From: Salticus scenicus
Taxonomy: Eukaryota; Arthropoda; Arachnida; Araneae; Salticidae
Direction of reading: 5' to 3'
Assembly: GCA_963930645.1 (NCBI GenBank)
Contig: CAWVNO010002544.1
Coordinates: 248,001 to 312,000 of the forward strand
Length of the DNA: 64,000 nt
Shown here: positions 25,332-36,579 of the stretch, one piece after another
How the letters are laid out: every line of letters begins with the position of its first letter
Numbering within the stretch: position 1 is the first letter of the stretch
Notes under the pieces: model-generated
What the model was told of the DNA's origin: nothing
Database searches by the model: none
What the model saw: the letters and a program-made list of their open reading frames with translations, nothing else
Made by a program: the position numbers and the translations under genes

Positions 25332-28300
25332 TCGTCTTGCGATGGCTGCTGTCGTCTTGCGATGGCTGCTGTCGTCTTGCGATGGATGCTGTCGTCTTGC
25401 GATGGCTGCTGTCGTCTTGCGATGGATGCTGTCGTCTTGCGATGGCTGCTGAGCACGACCTTACGCAAAGAGCCGATTCCCTAATTATATAGGAAATTAT
25501 GGCGCCCCAGTCAAACTCCCCGCCTGACGCTGTCTATCGTCTTGCGATGGCTGTTGTCGTCTTGCGATGGCTGCTGTCGTCTAGCGATAGATGCTGTCGT
25601 CTTGCGATGGATGCTATCGTCTTGCGATGGATGCTATCGTCTTGCGATGGCTGCTGAGCACGACCTTACGGAAAGAACCGTTTCCCTAATTATATAGGAA
25701 ATTATGGCGCCCCAGTCAAACTCCCCGCCTGACGCTATCTATCGTCTTGCGATGGCTGCTGTCGTCTTGCGATGGCTGCTGTCGTCTTGCGATGGATGCT
25801 ATCGTCTTGCGATGGCTGCTGTGCACGACCTTACGGAAAGAGCCGTTTCCCTAATTATATAGGAAATTATGGCTCCCCAGTCAAACTCCCCGCCTGACGC
25901 TGTCTATCGTCTTGCGATGGATGCTGGCGTCTTGCGATGGATGCTGTCGTCTTGCGATGGCTGCTGTCGTCTTGCGATAGCTGCTGTGGTCTTGCGATGG
26001 CTGCTGTCGTCTTGCGATGGATGCTATCGTCTTGCGATGGCTGCTGAGCCTGACCTTACGGAAAGAGCTTTTTCCCGAATTATATGAGAAATTATGGCGC
26101 CCCAGTCAAACTCCCCGCCTGACGCAGTCTATCGTCTAGCGATGGCTGCTGTCGTCTTGCGATGGCTGCTGTCGTCTTGCGATGGATGCTGTCGTCTTAC
26201 GATGGATGCTGTCGTCTTGCGATGGCTGCTGAGCACGACCTTACGGAAAGAGCCGTTTCCCTAATTATATAGGAAATTATGGCGCCCCAGTCAAACTCCC
26301 CGCCTGACGCTGTCTATCGTCTTGCGATGGCTGCTGTTGTCTTGCGATGGATGCTGTCGTCTTGCGATGGATGCTGTCGTCTTGCGATGGATGCTATCGT
26401 CTTGCGATGGATGCTATCGTCTTGCGATGGCTGCTGAGCACGACCTTATTGAAAGAGCCGTTTCCCTAATTATATAGGCAATTATGGCGCCCCAGTCAAA
26501 CTCCCCGCCTGACGCAGTCTATCGTCTAGCGATGGCTGCTGTCGTCTTGCGATGGCTGCTGTCGTCTTGCGATGGATGCTGTCGTCTTACGATGGATGCT
26601 GTCGTCTTGCGATGGCTGCTGAGCACGACATTACGGAAAGAGCCGTTTCCCTAATTATATAGGAAATTATGGCGCCCCAGTCAAACTCCCCGCCTGACGC
26701 TGTCTATCGTCTTGCGATGGCTGCTGTTGTCTTGCGATGGCTGCTGTCGTCTTGCGATGGCTGCTGTCGTCTTGCGATGGCTGCTGTCGTCTTGCGATGG
26801 ATGCTGTCGTCTTGCGATGGATGCTGTCATCTTGCGATGGATGCTATCGTCTTGCGATGGCTGCTGAGCACGACCTTATTGAAAGAGCCGTTTCCCTAAT
26901 TATATAGGCAATTATGGCGCCCCAGTCAAACTCCCCGCCTGACGCTGTCTATCGTCTTGCGATGGATGCTGGCGTCTTGCGATGGATGCTGTCGTCTTGC
27001 GATGGCTGCTGTCGTCTTGCGATAGCTGCTGTGGTCTTGCGATGGCTGCTGTCGTCTTGCGATGGATGCTATCGTCTTGCGATGGCTGCTGAGCCTGACC
27101 TTACGGAAAGAGCTTTTTCCCGAATTATATGAGAAATTATGGCGCCCCAGTCAAACTCCCCGCCTGACGCAGTCTATCGTCTAGCGATGGCTGCTGTCGT
27201 CTTGCGATGGCTGCTGTCGTCTTGCGATGGATGCTGTCGTCTTACGATGGATGCTGTCGTCTTGCGATGGCTGCTGAGCACGACCTTACGGAAAGAGCCG
27301 TTTCCCTAATTATATAGGAAATTATGGCGCCCCAGTCAAACTCCCCGCCTGACGCTGTCTATCGTCTTGCGATGGCTGCTGTTGTCTTGCGATGGCTGCT
27401 GTCGTCTTGCGATGGCTGCTGTTGTCTTGCGATGGATGCTGTCGTCTTGCGATGGATGCTGTCGTCTTGCGATGGATGCTATCGTCTTGCGATGGATGCT
27501 ATCGTCTTGCGATGGCTGCTGAGCACGACCTTATTGAAAGAGCCGTTTCCCTAATTATATAGGCAATTATGGCGCCCCAGTCAAACTCCCCGCCTGACGC
27601 AGTCTATCGTCTAGCGATGGCTGCTGTCGTCTTGCGATGGCTGCTGTCGTCTTGCGATGGATGCTGTCGTCTTACGATGGATGCTGTCGTCTTGCGATGG
27701 CTGCTGAGCACGACCTTACGGAAAGAGCCGTTTCCCTGATTATATAGGAAATTATGGCGCCCCAGTCAAACCCCTCCTGACGCTGTCTATCGTCTTGCGA
27801 TGGCTGCTGTCGTCTTGAGATGGCTGCTGTCGTCTTGCGATGGCTGCTGTCGTCTTGCGATGGATGCTGTCGTCTTGCGATGTATCCTATCGTCTTGCGA
27901 TGGATGCTATCGTCTTGCGATGGCTGCTGAGCACGACCTTATTGAAAGAGCCGTTTCCCTAATTATATAGGCAATTATGGCGCCCCAGTCAAACTCCCCG
28001 CCTGACGCTGTCTATCGTCTTGCGATGGCTCCTATCGTCTTGCAATGGCTGCTGTCGTCTTGCGATGGCTGCTGTCGTCTTGCGATGGCTGCTGTCGTTT
28101 TGCGATGGATGCTGTCGTCTTGCGATGGATGCTGTCGTCTTGCGATGGATGCCCTCGTCTTGCGATGGCTGCTGAGCACGACCTTACGGAAAGAGCCGTT
28201 TCCCTAATTATATAGGAAATTATGGCGCCCCAGTCAAACTCCCCGCCTGACGCTGTCTAACGTCTTGCGAAGTCTGCTGTCGTCTTGCGATGGCTGCTGT

Positions 28301-28700
28301 CGTCTTGCGATGGATGCTGTCGTCTTGCGATGGATGCTGTCGTCTTGCGATGGGTGCTATCGTCTTGCGATGGCTGCTGAGCACGACCTTACGGAAAGAG
28401 CCGTTTCCCTGATTATATAGGAAATTATGGCGCCCCAGTCAAACCCCTCCTGACGCTGTCTATCGTCTTGCGATGGCTGCTGTCGTCTTGCGATGGCTGC
28501 TGTCGTCTTGCGATGGATGCTGTCGTCTTGCGATGTATCCTATCGTCTTGCGATGGATGCTATCGTCTTGCGATGGCTGCTGAGCACGACCTTACGGAAA
28601 GAGCCGTTTCCCTATTTATACAGGAAATTATGGCGCCCCAGTAAAACTCCCCGCCTGACGCTATCGAATTTCGATGGCTGCTGTCGTCTTGCGATGGCTG
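25294..28700 (+). repeat. Mosaic segment assembled from 14.6-18.1 kb unit types
   Basis: Cores lie at 25499, 25704, 25869, 26094, 26279, 26484, 26669, 26914, 27139, 27324, 27569, 27754, 27977, 28222, 28427 and 28630. Runs of unit spacing match different upstream places: 25,294-26,279 equals 16,222-17,207 (offset 9,072); 26,484-26,669 equals 14,628-14,813 (offset 11,856, sharing GACATTACGG); 26,914-27,569 equals 16,797-17,452 (offset 10,117); and 27,977-28,630 equals 17,452-18,105 (offset 10,525). So this 3.4 kb is stitched from shuffled pieces of one older stretch. CTTGAGATGG at about 27,814 is a private variant shared only with L2 at 43,779. Confidence 0.8.
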
Positions 28701-29839
28701 CTGTCGTCTTGCGATGGCTGCTGTCGTCTTGCGATTGCTGCTGTCGTCTTGCGATGGATGCTGTCGTCTTGCGATGGATGCTGTCGTCTTGCGATGGGTG
28801 CTATCGTCTTGCGATGGCTGCTGAGCACGACCTTACGGAAAGAGCCGTTTCCCTGATTATATAGGAAATTATTGCGCCCCAGTCAAACTCCCCGCCTGAC
28901 GCAGTCTATCGTCTAGCGATGGCTGCTGTCGTCTTGCGATGGCTGCTGTCGTCTTGCAATGGATGCTGTCGTCTTGCGATGGATGCTTTCGTCTTGCGAT
29001 GGATGCTATCGTCTTGCGATGGCTGCTGAGCACGACCTTACGGAAAGAGCCGTTTCCCTAATTATATAGGAAATTATGGCGCCCCAGTCAAACTCCCCGC
29101 CTGACGCTGTCTATCGTCTTGCGATGGCTGCTGTCGTCTTGCGATGGCTGCTGTCGTCTTGCGATGGATGCTGTCGTCTTGCGATGGCTGCTGTCGTCTT
29201 GCGATGGCTGCTGAGCACGACCTTACGGAAAGAGCCGATTCCCTAATTATATAGGAAATTATGGCGCCCCAGTCAAACTCCCCGCCTGACGCTGTCTATC
29301 GTCTTGCGATGGCTGTTGTCGTCTTGCGATGGCTGCTGTCGTCTTGCGATGGCTGCTGTCGTCTTGCGATAGATGCTGTCGTCTTGCGATGGATGCTATC
29401 GTCTTGCGATGGATGCTATCGTCTTGCGATGGCTGCTGAGCACGACCTTACGGAAAGAACCGTTTTCCTAATTATATAGGAAATTATGGCGCCCCAGTCA
29501 AACTCCCCGCCTGACGCTGTCTATCGTCTTGCGATGGCTGCTGTCGTCTTGCGATATATGCTGTCGTCTTGCGACGGATGCTATCGTCTTGCGATGGATG
29601 CTATCGTCTTGCGATGGCTGCTGAGCACGACCTTACGGAAAGAGCCGTTTCCCTAATTATATAGGAAATTATGGCGCCCCAGTCAAACTCCCCGCCTGAC
29701 GCTATCTATCGTCTTGCGATGGCTGCTGTCGTCTTGCGATGGATGCTATCGTCTTGCGATGGCTGCTGAGCACGACCTTACGGAAAGAGCCGTTTCCCTA
29801 ATTATATAGGAAATTATGGCTCCCCAGTCAAACTCCCCG

Positions 29840-30110
29840 CCTGACGCTGTCTATCGTCTTGCGATGGATGCTGGCGTCTTGCGATGGATGCTGTCGTCTT
29901 GCGATGGCTGCTGTCGTCTTGCGATAGCTGCTGTGGTCTTGCGATGGCTGCTGTCGTCTTGCGATGGCTGCTGTCGTCTTGCGATGGCTGCTGTCGTCTT
30001 GCGATGGCTGCTGTCGTCTTGCGATGGCTGCTGTCGTCTTGCGATAGCTGCTGTGGTCTTGCGATGGCTGCTGTCGTCTTGCGATGGATGCTATCGTCTT
30101 GCGATGGCTG
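29840..30110 (+). repeat. Representative 20-bp subrepeat tract (longest one seen)
   Basis: This tract shows the lower repeat level best. The 20-mer consensus is GCTGCTGTCGTCTTGCGATG, with five perfect copies in a row at about 29,941-30,040. Common variants change the first half (GATGCT for GCTGCT, CTATCG for CTGTCG, GATAG or GATTG for GATGG) while CGTCTTGCGATG is largely constant. The enclosing unit (29,816-30,160, 345 bp) is the longest in the window and recurs at 45,781-46,125. It contains the rare variant pair AGCTGCTGTG twice, so a block of subrepeats was probably duplicated inside the tract. The 20-mer has no stop in any of six frames. Because 20 is not a multiple of 3, sixty bases read through all three plus-strand frames and give one cyclic 20-residue pattern, MAAVVLRWLLSSCDGCCRLA. 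Confidence 0.95.
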
Positions 30111-30160
30111 CTGTGCACGACCTTACGGAAAGAGCCGTTTCCCTAATTATATAGGAAATT

Positions 30161-31930
30161 ATGGCTCCCCAGTCAAACTCCCCGCCTGACGCTGTCTATC
30201 GTCTTGCGATGGATGCTGGCGTCTTGCGATGGATGCTGTCGTCTTGCGATGGCTGCTGTCGTCTTGCGATAGCTGCTGTGGTCTTGCGATGGCTGCTGTC
30301 GTCTTGCGATGGATGCTATCGTCTTGCGATGGCTGCTGAGCCTGACCTTACGGAAAGAGCCGTTTCCCGAATTATATGAGAAATTATGGCGCCCCAGTCA
30401 AACTCCCCGCCTGACGCAGTCTATCGTCTAGCGATGGCTGCTGTCGTCTTGCGATGGCTGCTGTGGTCTTGCGATGGATGCTGTCGTCTTACGATGGATG
30501 CTGTCGTCTTGCGATGGCTGCTGAGCACGACCTTACGGAAAGAGCCGTTTCCCTAATTATATAGGAAATTATGGCGCTCCAGTCAAACTCCCCGCCTGAC
30601 GCTGTCTATCGTCTTTCGATGGCTGCTGTTGTCTTGCGATGGCTGCTGTCGTCTTGCGATGGCTGCTGTCGTCTTGCGATGGCTGCTGTCGTCTTGCGAT
30701 GGATGCTGTCGTCTTGCGATGGATGCTTTCGTCTTGCGATGGATGCTATCGTCTTGCGATGGCTGCTGAGCACGACCTTATTGAAAGAGCCGTTTCCCTA
30801 ATTATATAGGCAATTATGGCGCCCCAGTCAAACTCCCCGCCTGACGCTGTCTATCGTCTTGCGATGGCTCCTATCGTCTTGCGATGGCTGCTGTCGTCTT
30901 GCGATGGCTGCTGTCGTCTTGCGATGGCTGCTGTCGTTTTGCGATGGATGCTGTCGTCTTGCGATGGATGCTGTCGTCTTGCGATGGATGCCCTCGTCTT
31001 GCGATGGCTGCTGAGCACGACCTTACGGAAAGAGCCGTTTCCCTGATTATATAGGAAATTATGGCGCCCCAGTCAAACCCCTCCTGACGCTGTCTATCGT
31101 CTTGCGATGGCTGCTGTCGTCTTGCGATGGCTGCTGTCGTCTTGCGATGGATGCTGTCGTCTTGCGATGGATCCTATCGTCTTGCGATGGATGCTATCGT
31201 CTTGCGATGGCTGCTGAGCACGACCTTATTGAAAGAGCCGTTTCCCTAATTATATAGGCAATTATGGCGCCCCAGTCAAACTCCCCGCCTGACGCTGTCT
31301 ATCGTCTTGCGATGGCTCCTATCGTCTTGCAATGGCTGCTGTCGTCTTGCGATGGCTGCTGTCGTCTTGCGATGGCTGCTGTCGTTTTGCGATGGATGCT
31401 GTCGTCTTGCGATGGATGCTGTCGTCTTGCGATGGATGCCCTCGTCTTGCGATGGCTGCTGAGCACGACCTTACGGAAAGAGCCGTTTCCCTAATTATAT
31501 AGGAAATTATGGCGCCCCAGTCAAACTCCCCGCCTGACGCTGTCTAACGTCTTGCGAAGTCTGCTGTCGTCTTGCGATGGCTGCTGTCGTCTTGCGATGG
31601 ATGCTGTCGTCTTGCGATGGATGCTGTCGTCTTGCGATGGGTGCTATCGTCTTGCGATGGCTGCTGAGCACGACCTTACGGAAAGAGCCGTTTCCCTGAT
31701 TATATAGGAAATTATGGCGCCCCAGTCAAACCCCTCCTGACGCTGTCTATCGTCTTGCGATGGCTGCTGTAGTCTTGCGATGGCTGCTGTCGTCTTGCGA
31801 TGGATGCTGTCGTCTTGCGATGTATCCTATCGTCTTGCGATGGATGCTATCGTCTTGCGATGGCTGCTGAGCACGACCTTACGGAAAGAGCCGTTTCCCT
31901 ATTTATACAGGAAATTATGGCGCCCCAGTA
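30161..31930 (+). repeat. 1,756-bp tandem duplication, copy 1 (private to L1)
   Basis: Cores 30161, 30386, 30571, 30816, 31061, 31264, 31509 and 31714 recur exactly 1,756 bp later. Markers are ATGGCGCTCC and TCTTTCGATGG at 30,571 and 32,327, and the GCTCCT/GCAATGG pair at 31,264 and 33,020. The homologous places in L2 (46,126 onward) and L3 (60,706 onward) hold only one copy, so single copy is the likely ancestral state and the duplication arose in L1 alone. Confidence 0.9.
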
Positions 31931-31960
31931 AAACTCCCCGCCTGACGCTGTCTATCGTCT
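31917..31960 (+). other. Chimeric core at the 1,756-bp duplication joint
   Basis: The core begins as the short family (TTTATACAGG upstream, CAGTAAAAC at 31,926-31,934) but then reads GACGCTGTCTATCG and TGCTGGCG, the hallmark of the 30,161-type unit. The switch must lie in the shared CTCCCCGCCTGACGCT at about 31,932-31,948. This is the one exchange in the window that I can place inside the core rather than in a 20-mer tract. Confidence 0.88.
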
Positions 31961-33690
31961 TGCGATGGATGCTGGCGTCTTGCGATGGATGCTGTCGTCT
32001 TGCGATGGCTGCTGTCGTCTTGCGATAGCTGCTGTGGTCTTGCGATGGCTGCTGTCGTCTTGCGATGGATGCTATCGTCTTGCGATGGCTGCTGAGCCTG
32101 ACCTTACGGAAAGAGCCGTTTCCCGAATTATATGAGAAATTATGGCGCCCCAGTCAAACTCCCCGCCTGACGCAGTCTATCGTCTAGCGATGGCTGCTGT
32201 CGTCTTGCGATGGCTGCTGTGGTCTTGCGATGGATGCTGTCGTCTTACGATGGATGCTGTCGTCTTGCGATGGCTGCTGAGCACGACCTTACGGAAAGAG
32301 CCGTTTCCCTAATTATATAGGAAATTATGGCGCTCCAGTCAAACTCCCCGCCTGACGCTGTCTATCGTCTTTCGATGGCTGCTGTTGTCTTGCGATGGCT
32401 GCTGTCGTCTTGCGATGGCTGCTGTCGTCTTGCGATGGCTGCTGTCGTCTTGCGATGGATGCTGTCGTCTTGCGATGGATGCTTTCGTCTTGCGATGGAT
32501 GCTATCGTCTTGCGATGGCTGCTGAGCACGACCTTATTGAAAGAGCCGTTTCCCTAATTATATAGGCAATTATGGCGCCCCAGTCAAACTCCCCGCCTGA
32601 CGCTGTCTATCGTCTTGCGATGGCTCCTATCGTCTTGCGATGGCTGCTGTCGTCTTGCGATGGCTGCTGTCGTCTTGCGATGGCTGCTGTCGTTTTGCGA
32701 TGGATGCTGTCGTCTTGCGATGGATGCTGTCGTCTTGCGATGGATGCCCTCGTCTTGCGATGGCTGCTGAGCACGACCTTACGGAAAGAGCCGTTTCCCT
32801 GATTATATAGGAAATTATGGCGCCCCAGTCAAACCCCTCCTGACGCTGTCTATCGTCTTGCGATGGCTGCTGTCGTCTTGCGATGGCTGCTGTCGTCTTG
32901 CGATGGATGCTGTCGTCTTGCGATGGATCCTATCGTCTTGCGATGGATGCTATCGTCTTGCGATGGCTGCTGAGCACGACCTTATTGAAAGAGCCGTTTC
33001 CCTAATTATATAGGCAATTATGGCGCCCCAGTCAAACTCCCCGCCTGACGCTGTCTATCGTCTTGCGATGGCTCCTATCGTCTTGCAATGGCTGCTGTCG
33101 TCTTGCGATGGCTGCTGTCGTCTTGCGATGGCTGCTGTCGTTTTGCGATGGATGCTGTCGTCTTGCGATGGATGCTGTCGTCTTGCGATGGATGCCCTCG
33201 TCTTGCGATGGCTGCTGAGCACGACCTTACGGAAAGAGCCGTTTCCCTAATTATATAGGAAATTATGGCGCCCCAGTCAAACTCCCCGCCTGACGCTGTC
33301 TAACGTCTTGCGAAGTCTGCTGTCGTCTTGCGATGGCTGCTGTCGTCTTGCGATGGATGCTGTCGTCTTGCGATGGATGCTGTCGTCTTGCGATGGGTGC
33401 TATCGTCTTGCGATGGCTGCTGAGCACGACCTTACGGAAAGAGCCGTTTCCCTGATTATATAGGAAATTATGGCGCCCCAGTCAAACCCCTCCTGACGCT
33501 GTCTATCGTCTTGCGATGGCTGCTGTAGTCTTGCGATGGCTGCTGTCGTCTTGCGATGGATGCTGTCGTCTTGCGATGTATCCTATCGTCTTGCGATGGA
33601 TGCTATCGTCTTGCGATGGCTGCTGAGCACGACCTTACGGAAAGAGCCGTTTCCCTATTTATACAGGAAATTATGGCGCCCCAGTAAAAC
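31931..33690 (+). repeat. 1,756-bp tandem duplication, copy 2 (private to L1)
   Basis: Second copy of the segment, with cores at 32142, 32327, 32572, 32817, 33020, 33265, 33470 and 33673. It ends at the intact short-family core 33,673, which has both CAGTAAAAC and TATCGAATTTCG, the same core found at 47,882 in L2 and 62,462 in L3. From there L1 continues normally, giving the 14,209-bp offset to L2. Confidence 0.9.
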
Positions 33691-34429
33691 TCCCCGCCTG
33701 ACGCTATCGAATTTCGATGGCTGCTGTCGTCTTGCGATGGCTGCTGTCGTCTTGCGATGGCTGCTGTCGTCTTGCGATGGCTGCTGTCGTCTTGCGATTG
33801 CTGCTGTCGTCTTGCGATGGATGCTGTCGTCTTGCGATGGATGCTGTCGTCTTGCGATGGGTGCTATCGTCTTGCGATGGCTGCTGAGCACGACCTTACG
33901 GAAAGAGCCGTTTCCCTGATTATATAGGAAATTATTGCGCCCCAGTCAAACTCCCCGCCTGACGCAGTCTATCGTCTAGCGATGGCTGCTGTCGTCTTGC
34001 GATGGCTGCTGTCGTCTTGCAATGGATGCTGTCGTCTTGCGATGGATGCTTTCGTCTTGCGATGGATGCTATCGTCTTGCGATGGCTGCTGAGCACGACC
34101 TTACGGAAAGAGCCGTTTCCCTAATTATATAGGAAATTATGGCGCCCCAGTCAAACTCCCCGCCTGACGCTGTCTATCGTCTTGCGATGGCTGCTGTCGT
34201 CTTGCGATGGCTGCTGTCGTCTTGCGATGGATGCTGTCGTCTTGCGATGGCTGCTGTCGTCTTGCGATGGCTGCTGAGCACGACCTTACGGAAAGAGCCG
34301 ATTCCCTAATTATATAGGAAATTATGGCGCCCCAGTCAAACTCCCCGCCTGACGCTGTCTATCGTCTTGCGATGGCTGTTGTCGTCTTGCGATGGCTGCT
34401 GTCGTCTTGCGATGGCTGCTGTCGTCTTG

Positions 34430-35504
34430 CGATGGCTGCTGTCGTCTTGCGATAGATGCTGTCGTCTTGCGATGGATGCTATCGTCTTGCGATGGCTGCT
34501 GTCGTCTTGCGATGGATGCTATCGTCTTGCGATGGCTGCTGAGCACGACCTTACGGAAAGAGCCGTTTCCCTAATTATATAGGAAATTATGGCGCCCCAG
34601 TCAAACTCCCCGCCTGACGCTATCGAATTTCGATGGCTGCTGTCGTATTGCGATGGCTGCTGTCGTCTTGCGATGGATGCTGTCGTCTTGCGATGGAAGC
34701 TTTCGTCTTGCGATGGCTGCTGTCGTCTTGCGATGGCTGCTGTCGTCTTGCGATGGATGCTGTCGTCTTGCGAAGGAGGCTATCGTCTTTCGATGGATGC
34801 TATCGTCTTGCGATGGCTGCTGAGCACGACCTTACGGAAAGAGCCGTTTCCCTAATTATATAGGAAATTATGGCGCCCCAGTCAAACTCCCCACCTGACG
34901 CTGTCTATCGTCTTGCGATGACTGCTGTCGTCTTGCGAAGGCTGCTGTCGTCTTGCGATGGCTGCTGTCGTCTTGCGATGGCTGCTGTCGTCTTGCGATG
35001 GATGCTATCGTCTTGCGATGGCTGCTGAGCACGACCTTACGGAAAGAGCCGTTTCCCTAATTATATAGGAAATTATGGCGCCCCAGTCAAACTCCCCGCC
35101 TGACGCTGTCTATCGTCTTGCGATGGCTGCTGTCGTCTTGCGATGGATGCTGTCGTCTTGCGATGGATGCTATCGTCTTGCGATGGATGCTATCGTCTTG
35201 CGATGGCTGCTGAGCACGACCTTACGGAAAGAGCCGTTTACCTGATTATATAGGAAATTATGGCGCCCCAGTCAAACCCCTCCTGACGCTGTCTATCCTC
35301 TTGCGATGGCTGCTGTCGTCTTGCGATGGCTGCTGTCGTCTTGCGATGGCTGCTGTCGTCTTGCGATGGATCCTATCGTCTTGCGATGGATGCTATCGTC
35401 TTGCGATGGCTGCTGAGCACGACCTTATGGAAAGAGCCGTTTCCCTATTTATACAGGAAATGATGGCGCACCAGTAAAACTCCCCGCCTGACGCTATCGA
35501 ATTT
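34430..35504 (+). repeat. 1,075-bp tandem duplication, copy 1
   Basis: Cores at 34589, 34870, 35075, 35260 and 35463 recur 1,075 bp later. The segment includes a distinctive module at 34,589 (TATCGAATTTCG, GTCGTATTGCG, GGAAGCTTTCG, GAAGGAGGC, TCTTTCGATGG). It also includes the end-to-start joint of the large duplication near 35,230, where a module-type unit runs into a GTTTACCTGATT-type core like 20,370. The joint was therefore copied along with the segment. Confidence 0.87.
34589..34870 (+). repeat. Marker unit with AAGCTT and GAAGGAGGC (281 bp), type copy
   Basis: This unit is easily recognised: its core lacks 4 bp (TATCGAATTTCG), and its tract contains GTCGTATTGCG, GGAAGCTTTCG, GCGAAGGAGGC and TCTTTCGATGG. 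Copies lie at 34,589, 35,664, 48,798, 54,002 (one 20-mer shorter, 261 bp), 58,537 and 63,378; a partial tract lies in the unit at 50,493. It is followed in most copies by a core with CCCCACCTGACG. It serves as an anchor that links the L copies to the diverged block. Confidence 0.9.
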
Positions 35505-36579
35505 CGATGGCTGCTGTCGTCTTGCGATAGATGCTGTCGTCTTGCGATGGATGCTATCGTCTTGCGATGGCTGCTGTCGTCTTGCGATGGATGCTATCGT
35601 CTTGCGATGGCTGCTGAGCACGACCTTACGGAAAGAGCCGTTTCCCTAATTATATAGGAAATTATGGCGCCCCAGTCAAACTCCCCGCCTGACGCTATCG
35701 AATTTCGATGGCTGCTGTCGTATTGCGATGGCTGCTGTCGTCTTGCGATGGATGCTGTCGTCTTGCGATGGAAGCTTTCGTCTTGCGATGGCTGCTGTCG
35801 TCTTGCGATGGCTGCTGTCGTCTTGCGATGGATGCTGTCGTCTTGCGAAGGAGGCTATCGTCTTTCGATGGATGCTATCGTCTTGCGATGGCTGCTGAGC
35901 ACGACCTTACGGAAAGAGCCGTTTCCCTAATTATATAGGAAATTATGGCGCCCCAGTCAAACTCCCCACCTGACGCTGTCTATCGTCTTGCGATGACTGC
36001 TGTCGTCTTGCGAAGGCTGCTGTCGTCTTGCGATGGCTGCTGTCGTCTTGCGATGGCTGCTGTCGTCTTGCGATGGATGCTATCGTCTTGCGATGGCTGC
36101 TGAGCACGACCTTACGGAAAGAGCCGTTTCCCTAATTATATAGGAAATTATGGCGCCCCAGTCAAACTCCCCGCCTGACGCTGTCTATCGTCTTGCGATG
36201 GCTGCTGTCGTCTTGCGATGGATGCTGTCGTCTTGCGATGGATGCTATCGTCTTGCGATGGATGCTATCGTCTTGCGATGGCTGCTGAGCACGACCTTAC
36301 GGAAAGAGCCGTTTACCTGATTATATAGGAAATTATGGCGCCCCAGTCAAACCCCTCCTGACGCTGTCTATCCTCTTGCGATGGCTGCTGTCGTCTTGCG
36401 ATGGCTGCTGTCGTCTTGCGATGGCTGCTGTCGTCTTGCGATGGATCCTATCGTCTTGCGATGGATGCTATCGTCTTGCGATGGCTGCTGAGCACGACCT
36501 TATGGAAAGAGCCGTTTCCCTATTTATACAGGAAATGATGGCGCACCAGTAAAACTCCCCGCCTGACGCTATCGAATTT
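35505..36579 (+). repeat. 1,075-bp tandem duplication, copy 2
   Basis: Second copy, with cores at 35664, 35945, 36150, 36335 and 36538. The joint between copies is at about 35,505-35,515, where the 4-bp-short core of unit 35,463 is followed after one 20-mer by CTTGCGATAGATGCT from the 34,324-type tract. The 35,463 unit is consequently 201 bp. From 36,335 onward the sequence runs on as large copy L2. Confidence 0.87.

Larger units (their letters stand above)
20346..35230 (+). repeat. Large duplication copy L1 (about 14.9 kb)
   Basis: This segment recurs downstream at offset 15,965 (36,311 onward). After the private 1,756-bp duplication of L1 the offset is 14,209, through 49,440. Cores after the mosaic lie at 28871, 29076, 29261, 29486, 29671, 29816, 30161, 30386, 30571, 30816, 31061, 31264, 31509, 31714, 31917, 32142, 32327, 32572, 32817, 33020, 33265, 33470, 33673, 33934, 34139, 34324, 34589, 34870 and 35075. 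Very rare variants are shared at exactly the same offset (CTTGAGATGG 27,814/43,779; the 10-bp deletion 24,914/40,879; GTTTTCCTAATT about 29,463/45,428). That rules out convergence and indicates a recent block duplication. Confidence 0.9.

Noticed and set aside
34621..34650. CENP-B-box-like TTCG near TATCGAATTTCGATGG
   Set aside because: The downstream A and CGGG positions of the CENP-B box are absent on both strands.
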